Source: Acidimicrobiaceae bacterium
GTDB lineage: Bacteria; Actinomycetota; Acidimicrobiia; Acidimicrobiales; UBA8190
Length of the DNA stretch: 64,000 bases
Assembly: GCA_003151955.1 (NCBI GenBank)
Contig: PLZB01000029.1
Location: 62,001-126,000, forward strand
Direction: 5' to 3'
Below the pieces are notes generated by a model that saw only the letters and a program-made list of their open reading frames with translations, was not told the origin of the DNA and searched no databases. This document shows, in pieces, positions 46,101 to 53,254 of this stretch (within the stretch, counting starts at the first letter, position 1; each line of letters starts with the position of its first letter). Both the position numbers and the translations under genes were made by a program.

Positions 46101-46764
46101 GCACTCGTCGGCCCGGATCGAGCGGTACCTCACGCTGTGCGCCCGGGACAACATGCGGGTCACCCAGCCGAGCACCTCGGCCCAGTACTTCCACCTGCTG
46201 CGCTCCCAGGTCCGGGGCCTCGGGCGTCGGCCCCTGGTGGTCTTCACCCCCAAGTCGCAGCTCCGGGCCAAGTCGTCGCGCTCCCCGTTCGAGGAGTTCA
46301 CCGGGGGCACCTTCGCCGAGGTACTCGACGATCCGGCCACGGCCTCGGGGGGCACCCTCGATGCCGGGTCGGTCCGCCGGGTGGTGCTCTGCTCCGGGAA
46401 GGTCGCCTTCGAGGCCGTGACCCGGAGGGACCGGCTCCGGGCCGGGGTGGAGGGACTCCCCACACCCGGGGTCGACCCCTCCACCGTGGCGGTTGTCCGG
46501 GTGGAGCAGCTCTACCCCTGGCCCGAGTCGGCGCTGGCTGCGGTTCTGGCCCGGTATCCGGCCGCCGACGAGGTGGTGTGGCTCCAGGAGGAGCCGGAGA
46601 ACATGGGGGCCTGGAACTTCGTCCACGGGCGGCTGCACCGGCTCCTGCGGGACCGCTACGCCCTGACCCACGTCACCCGGGGGGAGTCGGCCAGCCCGGC
46701 CACCGGTAGCGCCGCGCTCCACCAGCTCGAGCTCGAGGACCTGCTCGAGCGCTCCTACGGCTGA
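43102..46764 (+). CDS. kgd: Multifunctional 2-oxoglutarate decarboxylase/dehydrogenase (Kgd)
   Basis: TCA-cycle enzyme of 1220 residues that joins an acyltransferase (E2-like) domain to the thiamine-diphosphate E1 domain, an arrangement typical of actinobacteria. An N-terminal segment (WLVDDMYEQFSVDPSSV) and an Ala/Pro linker lead to the E2 catalytic domain (TYDHRIIQG with the catalytic His at 303). The E1 part follows from about 340: GMAHRGRLNVLAN, FTTLPESARSSVYSTDVAKM, CYRRHGHNEGDDPSYTQP and LQEEPENMGAWNFV. There is no lipoyl domain, so the E2 part must use a lipoylated partner coded elsewhere, as in mycobacteria. Leaderless start after TAGGAT. Confidence 0.96.
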   Translation: MSEPSEPPPARIPGGAFGPNAWLVDDMYEQFSVDPSSVAESWREFFADYVPPRVAAPAAAVAAVATPVAPAPATPGASRPAAAPDAEVSVLRGAGARIVANMEASLGVPTATSVRVVPAKLLEVNRGLVNQHLARASGTKISFTHLIGFAVVRAIAAVPALNGSYVADADGKGAPGVVRHRHVGLGLAVDVAKADGSRTLLVPVIGDADTLDFRAFVIAYEDLVRKVHTGKISPDDFAGATVTLTNPGTLGTAQSVPRLMPGQGAIIGVGSLGYPAEYQGADRRSLADLGVGPVVTLTSTYDHRIIQGAESGLFLTRLAENLRGGHGFYDEIFAALDVPVEPVRWQVDDNPVDNEQRHLVKQVHVQSLVNMYRVRGHLLADLDPLAAAPPPLHPELDPTTYGLTLWDLDREWVVDGLAGRKSMTLGGALEVLRDAYCRTLGIEYMHIQDPGQKRWIQDHVEGVALGLPVEEQRHILDRLNAAEAFERFLHTRYVGQKRFGLEGAESTIVLLDTILEEAGGAGLAGAVIGMAHRGRLNVLANIVGKSYGEIFREFEGDLDPETVQGSGDVKYHKGAHGKFVGRSGRELALTLASNPSHLEAVDPVVEGMVRAKQDSLGPGHPFGFLSVLVHGDAAFAGQGVVAETLNLSQLAGYRTGGTVHVVINNQLGFTTLPESARSSVYSTDVAKMVQAPIFHVNGDDPEACARAARLAFGFRSAFHKDVVIDMVCYRRHGHNEGDDPSYTQPRMYAIIDAKRSVRKLYTETLVRRGDITLAEAERALTDFQDRLQVALDETRQASPPAPTELPVPVADEPRPAIDTGVERSVLEGLVEAVSRVPERFTVHPKLARQFEQRAAVVAGGEVDWSLGEALALGSVLLEGTDVRVAGQDTRRGTFSQRHAVLVDYATGAEWIPLAHLEGEGLGRLGIYDSLLSEYAAVGFEYGYTVEAPDALVAWEAQFGDFGNGAQIIIDNFLATAEDKWGQHSGLVLLLPHGYEGQGPEHSSARIERYLTLCARDNMRVTQPSTSAQYFHLLRSQVRGLGRRPLVVFTPKSQLRAKSSRSPFEEFTGGTFAEVLDDPATASGGTLDAGSVRRVVLCSGKVAFEAVTRRDRLRAGVEGLPTPGVDPSTVAVVRVEQLYPWPESALAAVLARYPAADEVVWLQEEPENMGAWNFVHGRLHRLLRDRYALTHVTRGESASPATGSAALHQLELEDLLERSYG

Positions 46765-46874
46765 ATCCATCGCCCTGCATCTGGGGAGGCTTCACCCGGC
46801 CCGGAGCCGTCCCGGAAACCAACGGATCAACAATCACTCTGTGTGGCAGTGTTGTTTCAAGTACCTCACGGATC
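46765..46874. other. AT-richer leader before the prepilin operon
   Basis: These 110 bp drop markedly in GC. They hold a short inverted repeat (CACT/AGTG around 46835-46850) and TACCTC (46862-46867), 7 nt before GTG 46875, but no Shine-Dalgarno and no ORF. A promoter for the pilin operon is expected here; the exact position is uncertain. Confidence 0.35.
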
Positions 46875-48176
46875 GTGCCGGTAATGGGATCGGTGGCGCA
46901 CAATCCGATCCCAGAGCCCGGAGAGGAACAAGGTTCGGCCCTCGTCGAGGCCGCCTTCGCCTTGGCCATCCTCCTCCTGGTCCTGGCCCCGGTCACCACC
47001 ATGCTCTCGAACGTGTTCCGGGTCGGTGGCGACGCCAGGACCCGGGTCGTGGCCGCCGGCATCGCCGCCAGTGACCTCGACGCGACCTCGGCCGAGCCGT
47101 TCAGCTCGATCCCCCTGGGTCGGACGGTCTCGACCCAGGTGGTGGGCGGGGTCACCTTCACGATCGATCAGGACGTCGAGCTGGTGGGGATCCGATCCGC
47201 CACCGGCTGTGCCTCCGGGGCCGGTCAGCAGATCCTCCGGGTCAGCGCGTCGGTCACCTGGCGCGAGGTGGTCGCCCCGTCGCCGCTCGTGGAGACCACC
47301 ACGGTCAGTCCTCCGGTGGCGGCCTTCAACCCGGCCACGGGCTCGATCGCGGTGACGGTCCTGGGCGCCACCAACCAGGCCCAGGCCGGGATGACCGTCT
47401 CGGTCACCGGCCCCAGCTCGGCCACCGAGATGACGACGGCCGACGGCTGCGCCTTCTTCGACACCCTCAACCCGGGGAGCTACACCGTCAGGGTCACGGG
47501 CAGCGGAGACGTGAGCGACCAGGAGCTGGCTTCCCCGACGAGTCCCGTCCAGGTGGTGGCGGGAGGCACGGCCGGGGTCCAATTCGCCTACGACCAGGCC
47601 GCGGTGTTGAACGTCGCCTTCACCGCCGCCGGCGGGCTGCCCGCCGGGGGGGTGGCCATCGCCGCCGGCAATCCCCACATCCAGCCGTCGGGTTGGACCT
47701 CGACGGTGCTCGGGGCCGGGAGCACCAGCCCGATCTACCCCTTCCCGAGCGGGTACACCCTCTGGGCCGGTGACTGCGAGGAGAACGACCCCCAGGGCGT
47801 CGACAGCTCGGGGGTGGCCCTCTACCCGGGAGCGCCCTCGCTGACCCCGGTCGCCGTCTCGCCGGGGGGCTCGTCCACGGTGTCGGTGGCACTCCCGCCC
47901 ATCACCGTCTCGGTCACCTCGTCGGGCACGCCAGTCTCGGGTGCGACGCTGACCGCCGGGGCCGACGGGAGCGGCTGTCCCAGCGACACCCTCACCATGA
48001 CGACCACCACGGGAGCCGGGACCAGCGTGACGGGCATGCCCTACGGGCACTTCGCCATCACCGCCACAGCCGGGTCCAAGCACGGGACGGTCACCGTCTG
48101 GATCAAGCCGTCCGGGGTCGTGAACGCCTCCACCGGAGCAACCATCAGCGGGGCCATCCCCGTGCCGGTCGAATGA
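46875..48176 (+). CDS. Prepilin-like protein 1 with carboxypeptidase-regulatory-type repeats
   Basis: A 433-residue exported protein with a type IV prepilin N-terminus: a short leader ending EEQG, then SALVE with Glu at +5 and a long hydrophobic helix (AAFALAILLLVLAP). The peptidase should cut after the Gly. The mature part contains beta-rich modules: GSIAVTVLGATNQAQAGM resembles carboxypeptidase-regulatory-like or Ig-type domains, and later cysteines could pair. It is probably a minor pilin or pseudopilin. The start is GTG 46875 or ATG 46884. It overlaps the next gene as ATGA. Confidence 0.78.
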   Translation: MPVMGSVAHNPIPEPGEEQGSALVEAAFALAILLLVLAPVTTMLSNVFRVGGDARTRVVAAGIAASDLDATSAEPFSSIPLGRTVSTQVVGGVTFTIDQDVELVGIRSATGCASGAGQQILRVSASVTWREVVAPSPLVETTTVSPPVAAFNPATGSIAVTVLGATNQAQAGMTVSVTGPSSATEMTTADGCAFFDTLNPGSYTVRVTGSGDVSDQELASPTSPVQVVAGGTAGVQFAYDQAAVLNVAFTAAGGLPAGGVAIAAGNPHIQPSGWTSTVLGAGSTSPIYPFPSGYTLWAGDCEENDPQGVDSSGVALYPGAPSLTPVAVSPGGSSTVSVALPPITVSVTSSGTPVSGATLTAGADGSGCPSDTLTMTTTTGAGTSVTGMPYGHFAITATAGSKHGTVTVWIKPSGVVNASTGATISGAIPVPVE

Positions 48177-48814
48177 GGGGCCGTCGGGACCGCTCGGGGA
48201 ACGCCCCCGCCCGGGAGGAGGGGGGCTGGTCCCTGGTCGAGCTCATGCTGGCCATGGCCCTCCTCGCCGTCGCCATCACCGCCGTCGAGGTGACGATCAA
48301 CGCCGTCTCCAACGAGCAGGTCGTCGTCAACGGGGAGTTCTCGGCCCTGGACTCGGCCCAGGTGGCCGAGGAGACGGTGTCCCGTGACGCCCACGCCGCG
48401 ATGGCCCCGAGCGCCACGGCAACGGCCTTCACGGTGGCCACCTCCACCCATGCCACCTTCACCGCCTCCCTGGGAGATGTCAACGGGCCCACCCAGGTGG
48501 ACATCCTCGTCACCCCGGTGGGCTCGCTGGCCACCCTGACGGTGACGGTCACGCCGGCCACGGCGGGGACCTCTCCCAACTACACGTACACGGGGAAGCC
48601 CGAGGTCCACGTCACGACCAGCCTGGATCTGAGCAAGGGGCCCGTCCTCAGCTACTTCGACTCGAGCGGATCGGCGCTGACGGCGCCGGTGGCTACCCTG
48701 TCGTCGATCGAGTCGATGGGTCTCCAGCTGGTGGTCCGCGACGGGAAGGGCTCGGTCACCCTCACCCAGCGGATCGCCCTCTTGAACGTCTCCTACGCCC
48801 AGGCCAGCAACTGA
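48173..48814 (+). CDS. Prepilin-like protein 2 (minor pilin)
   Basis: A 213-residue prepilin. The leader ends EEGG, followed by WSLVE with Glu at +5 and a hydrophobic helix (LMLAMALLAVAIT), the standard G/X4E processing site. The Thr/Ser/Val-rich remainder looks beta-structured, as in PilW-like minor pilins. ATGA overlap with the previous gene and TGATG overlap with the next give tight coupling. No pilus ATPase, platform or prepilin peptidase is encoded in this window. Confidence 0.8.
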   Translation: MRGRRDRSGNAPAREEGGWSLVELMLAMALLAVAITAVEVTINAVSNEQVVVNGEFSALDSAQVAEETVSRDAHAAMAPSATATAFTVATSTHATFTASLGDVNGPTQVDILVTPVGSLATLTVTVTPATAGTSPNYTYTGKPEVHVTTSLDLSKGPVLSYFDSSGSALTAPVATLSSIESMGLQLVVRDGKGSVTLTQRIALLNVSYAQASN

Positions 48815-50433
48815 TGGGCCGGACCCCCACCCCGGTCGATCCCACCGCCGGCCCGGCCGAGGCCGGGCAGTCTCTGGCCATCGTCCTGGTGGCCCTGGCC
48901 CTGCTGGCCACCATCCCGTTGGCCATCGTCTCGTCCACCATGAAGCAACTGCCCCTCACCAGCCAGAACATCGACTACAACGCCGCCTTCGAGGCCGCCC
49001 AGGCCGGCCTCAACGACTACATCGAGCACCTCAACAGCGACCAGAACTACATCGTCTACAGCGCCTCGAACCCACCGCCGGACGGGAACCAGGCCTTCGC
49101 ATCCTGGGTGCCCGTCCCGGGACCTCCGACCAACCCCTCGGAGTACTTCCGGTACAGCCCCGACATCACCACGGCCACCCAGACGGGGATCGTGACCCTG
49201 TCGATCAGCGGGAAGGCCGGACCAGTCAGCTCGGGTCTGGTCCGGACGTTCCAGGTCGGGCTCCGCCGGGAGGGATTCCTGGACTTCATCTACTTCACCG
49301 ACTACGAGACGGTGGATCCGGCCAGCTACGGGAACCAGTCGGCCCAGGCCCAGGCCCAGTGCCAGTTCCACATGTACGACCCCAACCCGGTCACGGGCGG
49401 GACGGGACCGGCCTCGCCCTTCTGCAACAACCCCGAGTTCATCACCGCCGACGTCCTCCACGGCCCGGTCCACTCCAACGACGGGTTCAACATCTGCGGC
49501 AACCCGACGTTCACGGCGTCGGTGACCTCCAGCGACCCCAAGGCGCCGCGCTGGGTCAACGACGGCTGCTCCAGCACCCCCAGCTTCGCCCGGGCCGGCG
49601 ACCCCGCCTACCAGGCCACCATGGCCATCCCGCCCACCGACTCCACCTTGAAGGCGCAGGTCACGATCGGCCAGGCCGGGGCGGGATGCCTCTACACCGG
49701 GCCGACCTCCGTCGCCCTCCACACCAACGGCACCATGGACGTCACCAGTCCGGAGACCAAGTCGACCAACGTCGGCTGCGGGCCCGGCAACGGCCTGGCC
49801 CTGCCGGCCAACGGGCTGATCTACGTCCAGAACGTCCCGGCCTCGAGCGCCGACCCGAACTACTCGGCCTCCTGCGTGGCCGCCAACAACCCCATCGCCA
49901 ACCACAGCTGCTCGAACGGCGACGCCATCGTCCAGAACGCCGCCTCCACCGGCGGGCTCAAGGGTCGGCTGACCATCGCCACCGACGACGACATCATCAT
50001 CACCGGGAACCTGACCTATGCCGGAGGCCTGGCCGGCTCCGACGTCCTGGGCCTCATCGCCGACCAGTTCATCGAGGTCAATCACCCGGTGTCGGGCAGC
50101 AGCAACGCCTCTACCTGCGGATCGGGGGGCGGGACGGGGTGTGACCTCTCGAGCCCGACCATCGACGCGGCGATGTTGACCCTGGGCCACTCCTACCAGA
50201 CCGACAACTACGCGATCGGGTCGCCCCTCGGGACCATCACCGTCAACGGGTCGATCGCCCAGAAGTTCCGGGGTGCCGTCGGGACCCACAGCGGCGGCAC
50301 CATTGTGTCCGGCTACGCCAAGAACTACGTCTACGACCCCCGGCTCATGTACCTTTCGCCGCCGTTCTACCTGAGCCCGGTGGCCTCAGCCTGGCATCCC
50401 CTGAGCTTCGCCGAGGTCAAGCGGGCCTTCTGA
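48814..50433 (+). CDS. PilX-like pilus assembly protein
   Basis: A 539-residue protein starting with a prepilin-like helix (EAGQ, then SLAIVLVALALLATIPLAIV), lacking the canonical Glu at +5, as in PilX-type pilins. An AAFEAAQAGLNDYIEHL segment follows, a conserved feature of PilX proteins. The large remainder has several cysteines and repeats of the kind found in surface adhesins (HSNDGFNICGNPTFT; DIIITGNLTYAGG). It is the third gene of the prepilin operon and probably forms the tip or an adhesive part of a type IV pilus-like structure. Its 3' end overlaps the convergent membrane-protein gene by 48 bp. Confidence 0.78.
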   Translation: MGRTPTPVDPTAGPAEAGQSLAIVLVALALLATIPLAIVSSTMKQLPLTSQNIDYNAAFEAAQAGLNDYIEHLNSDQNYIVYSASNPPPDGNQAFASWVPVPGPPTNPSEYFRYSPDITTATQTGIVTLSISGKAGPVSSGLVRTFQVGLRREGFLDFIYFTDYETVDPASYGNQSAQAQAQCQFHMYDPNPVTGGTGPASPFCNNPEFITADVLHGPVHSNDGFNICGNPTFTASVTSSDPKAPRWVNDGCSSTPSFARAGDPAYQATMAIPPTDSTLKAQVTIGQAGAGCLYTGPTSVALHTNGTMDVTSPETKSTNVGCGPGNGLALPANGLIYVQNVPASSADPNYSASCVAANNPIANHSCSNGDAIVQNAASTGGLKGRLTIATDDDIIITGNLTYAGGLAGSDVLGLIADQFIEVNHPVSGSSNASTCGSGGGTGCDLSSPTIDAAMLTLGHSYQTDNYAIGSPLGTITVNGSIAQKFRGAVGTHSGGTIVSGYAKNYVYDPRLMYLSPPFYLSPVASAWHPLSFAEVKRAF

Positions 50434-51141
50434 GCCCGTCTCGGCCGGCTCCCCCGAGTCGGGGTCCACCCACCACCCGTCGAGCCGCTCGCGACAGATG
50501 GCCCGCAGCGTCCGGACGGCGATGAGCCCCGCCCCCACCAGGGCCAGGGTGAGCAGGGTGGCCCCGGCCAGAAAGAGGTACGTGGCCCAGGGGCTGGGGA
50601 CGCCCGGATCGGACGGGAAGCCCGTGGTGGAGAGGACCTCGCCCACCAGGTAGGTCACCGCCCCCACCCCGGTGAGGGCCAGGGCCACGGCCACGAGCCC
50701 GAGGAGTCGCCGGGCCCGGGCCATTCGGCGGAGGCCCTCGGCCAGGAGGTCGGCGTCCACGGCCTCCTCCTCCGAGTCGAGCTCCTGGTCGGGGTCGTCG
50801 AGAGCCGTGACCGCGAACCAGCGGTAGATCTGCCAGGCCGCCATGCCGATCGCCAGGTAGAAGGTCAGCACCGTGACCGTCCCGGCCCAGCGGGTGGCGT
50901 TGGACAGGACCTCTCCGACGTGGAGGCCGGTCGGACCCTCCGGGGAGCTGCTCGGGGTGCCGGCGGCCAACTCGGCGCCGACGATGAGGGCCTGTCCGCC
51001 GAGGATCCCCCAGATCAGGACCTCGGCGGCCTCCCAACGCAGCCGGGGAGCCCGGGGGCGGTCACCGGCGCCCGGGTCGCCGTCACCGGCACCGCCGTCG
51101 TCCTCGGGTCGATCGTCGTCGCTCGCGGCGGCCGGGTCCAT
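50386..51141 (-). CDS. Hypothetical membrane protein with four helices
   Basis: A 251-residue protein: an acidic, disordered N-tail (about 35 residues), then four hydrophobic helices (about 40-60, 85-107, 145-168 and 185-210) and an acidic C-tail. A charged segment between helices 2 and 3 (DPDQELDSEEEAVDADLL) is likely cytosolic. No family recognised. The stop lies 48 bp inside the convergent PilX-like gene, a real antisense overlap. ATG 51141 lies 9 nt after TAGTGT on the minus strand. Confidence 0.75.
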   Translation of the reverse strand: MDPAAASDDDRPEDDGGAGDGDPGAGDRPRAPRLRWEAAEVLIWGILGGQALIVGAELAAGTPSSSPEGPTGLHVGEVLSNATRWAGTVTVLTFYLAIGMAAWQIYRWFAVTALDDPDQELDSEEEAVDADLLAEGLRRMARARRLLGLVAVALALTGVGAVTYLVGEVLSTTGFPSDPGVPSPWATYLFLAGATLLTLALVGAGLIAVRTLRAICRERLDGWWVDPDSGEPAETGSEGPLDLGEAQGMPG

Positions 51142-51150
51142 GCCGGACCG

Positions 51151-51156
51151 ACACTA
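51151..51156 (-). promoter_or_regulatory. -10 element of the four-helix membrane protein (leaderless)
   Basis: TAGTGT on the minus strand ends 9 nt before ATG 51141. Confidence 0.4.
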
Positions 51157-51191
51157 CGACGGGGGCCGACCACCGAGGTGGACGTCCGGTC

Positions 51192-51830
51192 TCAGGCCCG
51201 GAGGCTCATCCCGACGACGGCCTCGAGCTCGGTGAGGGCGGTGTCGACGTCGGCAACCTTGATGGTGGTCATGCCGAGGGCCCGGGCCGGCTTCAGGTTG
51301 ACGCCGAGGTCGTCGAGGAAGACGGCGGCGGTGGGGTCGATGGCGAGCTGGTCGCAGGCCAGGAGGTAGAAGGCGGGGTCGGGCTTGCGGACGCCGACGA
51401 CCGCCGATTCGACCACCACGTCGAAGAGGTGGAGGAGGTCGGCATGGGTCGATCCCCGGAGGGGGGTCACGAAGTTGTTGGTGAGGAGGCCGGTCCGGAA
51501 GTGGCGGTGGCAACGCTCGACGGCCTCCACCATGGCCGGGCGGAGCTCCCCGGACAGGGAGGAGAAGAGGTGGGCGGCGTCCACCCGTCCGCCGGCGGCC
51601 TCGGTCTCGGCCCCGAAGACGTCGCAGAATGCGGTGAAGTCGAGCTCGTTGCGCTCGAGGCGGGCCCAGGCGTTGTCGTGGGGATTGGTGGCGTTGACCG
51701 AGCGGATGAACCCTCGGGGCAGGTCGTGGTCCCGCTCGTAGCGGTCGAAGGCCTCGAAGGGGCTGTCGATGAGGACACCCCCGAAGTCGAAGAGGACGGC
51801 CTCGACGGGAGCCGGGGTGCTCCCGGTCAC
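51192..51830 (-). CDS. HAD-superfamily hydrolase
   Basis: A 212-residue phosphatase-type HAD protein. Motif I is DFGGVLID; the second catalytic Asp position is Gly, as in the epoxide-hydrolase-N-terminal-like group, so phosphatase activity may be altered. Motif II is LLTNN, motif III lies around VGVRKPDPAFY, and motif IV is FLDDLGVN. The substrate is unknown. GTG 51830 overlaps the M20 peptidase stop as GTGA; the much longer open frame upstream is the shadow of that gene. Confidence 0.85.
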   Translation of the reverse strand: MTGSTPAPVEAVLFDFGGVLIDSPFEAFDRYERDHDLPRGFIRSVNATNPHDNAWARLERNELDFTAFCDVFGAETEAAGGRVDAAHLFSSLSGELRPAMVEAVERCHRHFRTGLLTNNFVTPLRGSTHADLLHLFDVVVESAVVGVRKPDPAFYLLACDQLAIDPTAAVFLDDLGVNLKPARALGMTTIKVADVDTALTELEAVVGMSLRA

Positions 51831-53170
51831 GAGACGAGGAGGTCGCGGGCCAGGCCGTCCCAGAGATCGGTGGAGAGCCCCAGGGAGGCCACGTCGACCC
51901 GCTCGTCGATGCCGTGGAACATGGTCGAGTAGTCCTCGAAGGTCATGGTCTCGCTGAAGAGGCCGAAGCCGTAGGCGACGGTGCCGAGGCGGCGGAAGAA
52001 GCGGGCGTCGGTGGCCCCGACGGTCAGGAAGGGGATGCAGCGGGCCCCGGGGTAATGGTGGCCGGCCACCCGCTCGAGGGCGTCCCAGAGGGGGGTGTCG
52101 GTGGGGGAGGAGGTGGACGGGTCGGTGCTGGTCCAGGCCACCTCGACGTCGCCGGCCAGGTCCCCGAGGGCCTCGTCCAGCATGGCCTCCACGTCGGGGC
52201 GGTCCCAGCCCGGCAGGGTCCTGATGTCGAGTTCGAGCTCGACCCGGTCGGGGATGACGTTGATCTTGGTGCCGGCCCGCATCATGGTGGGGGCCATGGT
52301 GGTGTGGGTGCAGGCGTGGGCCTGGCGGGCCAGGCCCAGGAACGGGAGCTCCCGGCAGAAGGGGCCGATCCGGTCGGGGTCGAGGAGCGGGCCGGCGAGC
52401 TCCTCGGGGAAGCCGATCCCCTCGATGAACCGTCGCCAGGCCCCGTGGATATCGGCCGGGGTCTCGTGCTCGGCCAGGCGCCTGACCACCTCGGCCGCCT
52501 TGACCAGGGCGTTGTCGGTGCGCAGCGGCTGGGAGCCGTGGCCGGGGGTGCCCCGGACGGTGAGGGTGCACCAGAAGGTCCCCTTCTCGCCGGTGATCAC
52601 CGGGAGCCGGAGACCCCCGTCCCCACCGCGCATGGGGAAGCCTCCGGCCTCGGTCACGCAGTAGTCGACCCTGATGTCGTCGGGGACGTGCTCGGCCAGC
52701 CAGCCCGCCCCGTGACTACCGAGGGCCTCCTCGTCGGCGACGGCCAGGAAGACGAGGTCGCCGTCGGGACGGAAGCCGGTGTCGGCGAGCAGCCGCACGG
52801 CCACGGCCATCGACGCGGTCAGGTTGAGCATGTCGACCGCCCCCCGGCCCCAGATCTCCCCGTCGACGAGCTCGCCCCCGAAGGGATCGTGGCGCCAGCC
52901 CTCGGGGTCGGCCGGGACGACGTCGGTGTGGCCCATGAGGCAGAGGGAGGGGGCGCCCGGTCGACGACCGGCCATCCGGGCCACCAGCGAGGTCCGACCC
53001 GGGAGGGGCTCGTAGAGCTGGAGATCGAGACCGGGTCCGTCGAGGACGGCCCGGAGGGTCTCTGCGTTGCGCTGCTCCTGACCGGACCCGGCCCGGCCGT
53101 CGTTGACGCAGGCGTTGCGGATCAGCTGCTGGAGGAGCTCGGCGGTCCGGCCGGCCCGATCGGTTGGCAC
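51827..53170 (-). CDS. M20-family metallopeptidase/deacylase
   Basis: Dinuclear zinc hydrolase of 447 residues, cytosolic, of the ArgE/DapE/carboxypeptidase G2 family. The metal and catalytic residues sit in GHTDVVP, GRGAVDM, AVADEEALGSHG and a late FHGIDERV; a dimerisation domain (GTPGHGSQPL) lies between. The substrate could be a dipeptide or an N-acyl amino acid. GTG 53170 lies 6 nt after TAGGAT on the minus strand. It is coupled to the HAD gene. Confidence 0.9.
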   Translation of the reverse strand: MPTDRAGRTAELLQQLIRNACVNDGRAGSGQEQRNAETLRAVLDGPGLDLQLYEPLPGRTSLVARMAGRRPGAPSLCLMGHTDVVPADPEGWRHDPFGGELVDGEIWGRGAVDMLNLTASMAVAVRLLADTGFRPDGDLVFLAVADEEALGSHGAGWLAEHVPDDIRVDYCVTEAGGFPMRGGDGGLRLPVITGEKGTFWCTLTVRGTPGHGSQPLRTDNALVKAAEVVRRLAEHETPADIHGAWRRFIEGIGFPEELAGPLLDPDRIGPFCRELPFLGLARQAHACTHTTMAPTMMRAGTKINVIPDRVELELDIRTLPGWDRPDVEAMLDEALGDLAGDVEVAWTSTDPSTSSPTDTPLWDALERVAGHHYPGARCIPFLTVGATDARFFRRLGTVAYGFGLFSETMTFEDYSTMFHGIDERVDVASLGLSTDLWDGLARDLLVS

Positions 53171-53176
53171 CGGCCC

Positions 53177-53182
53177 ATCCTA
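53177..53182 (-). promoter_or_regulatory. -10 element of the M20/HAD operon (leaderless)
   Basis: TAGGAT on the minus strand ends 6 nt before GTG 53170. Confidence 0.5.
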
Positions 53183-53254
53183 CGGCGGGTCTCCTCCGGT
53201 GCCCGGGGGGGATGGGCCAGGTGACGGTCCAGGGATGGTTGACTGTGCAAAGTC

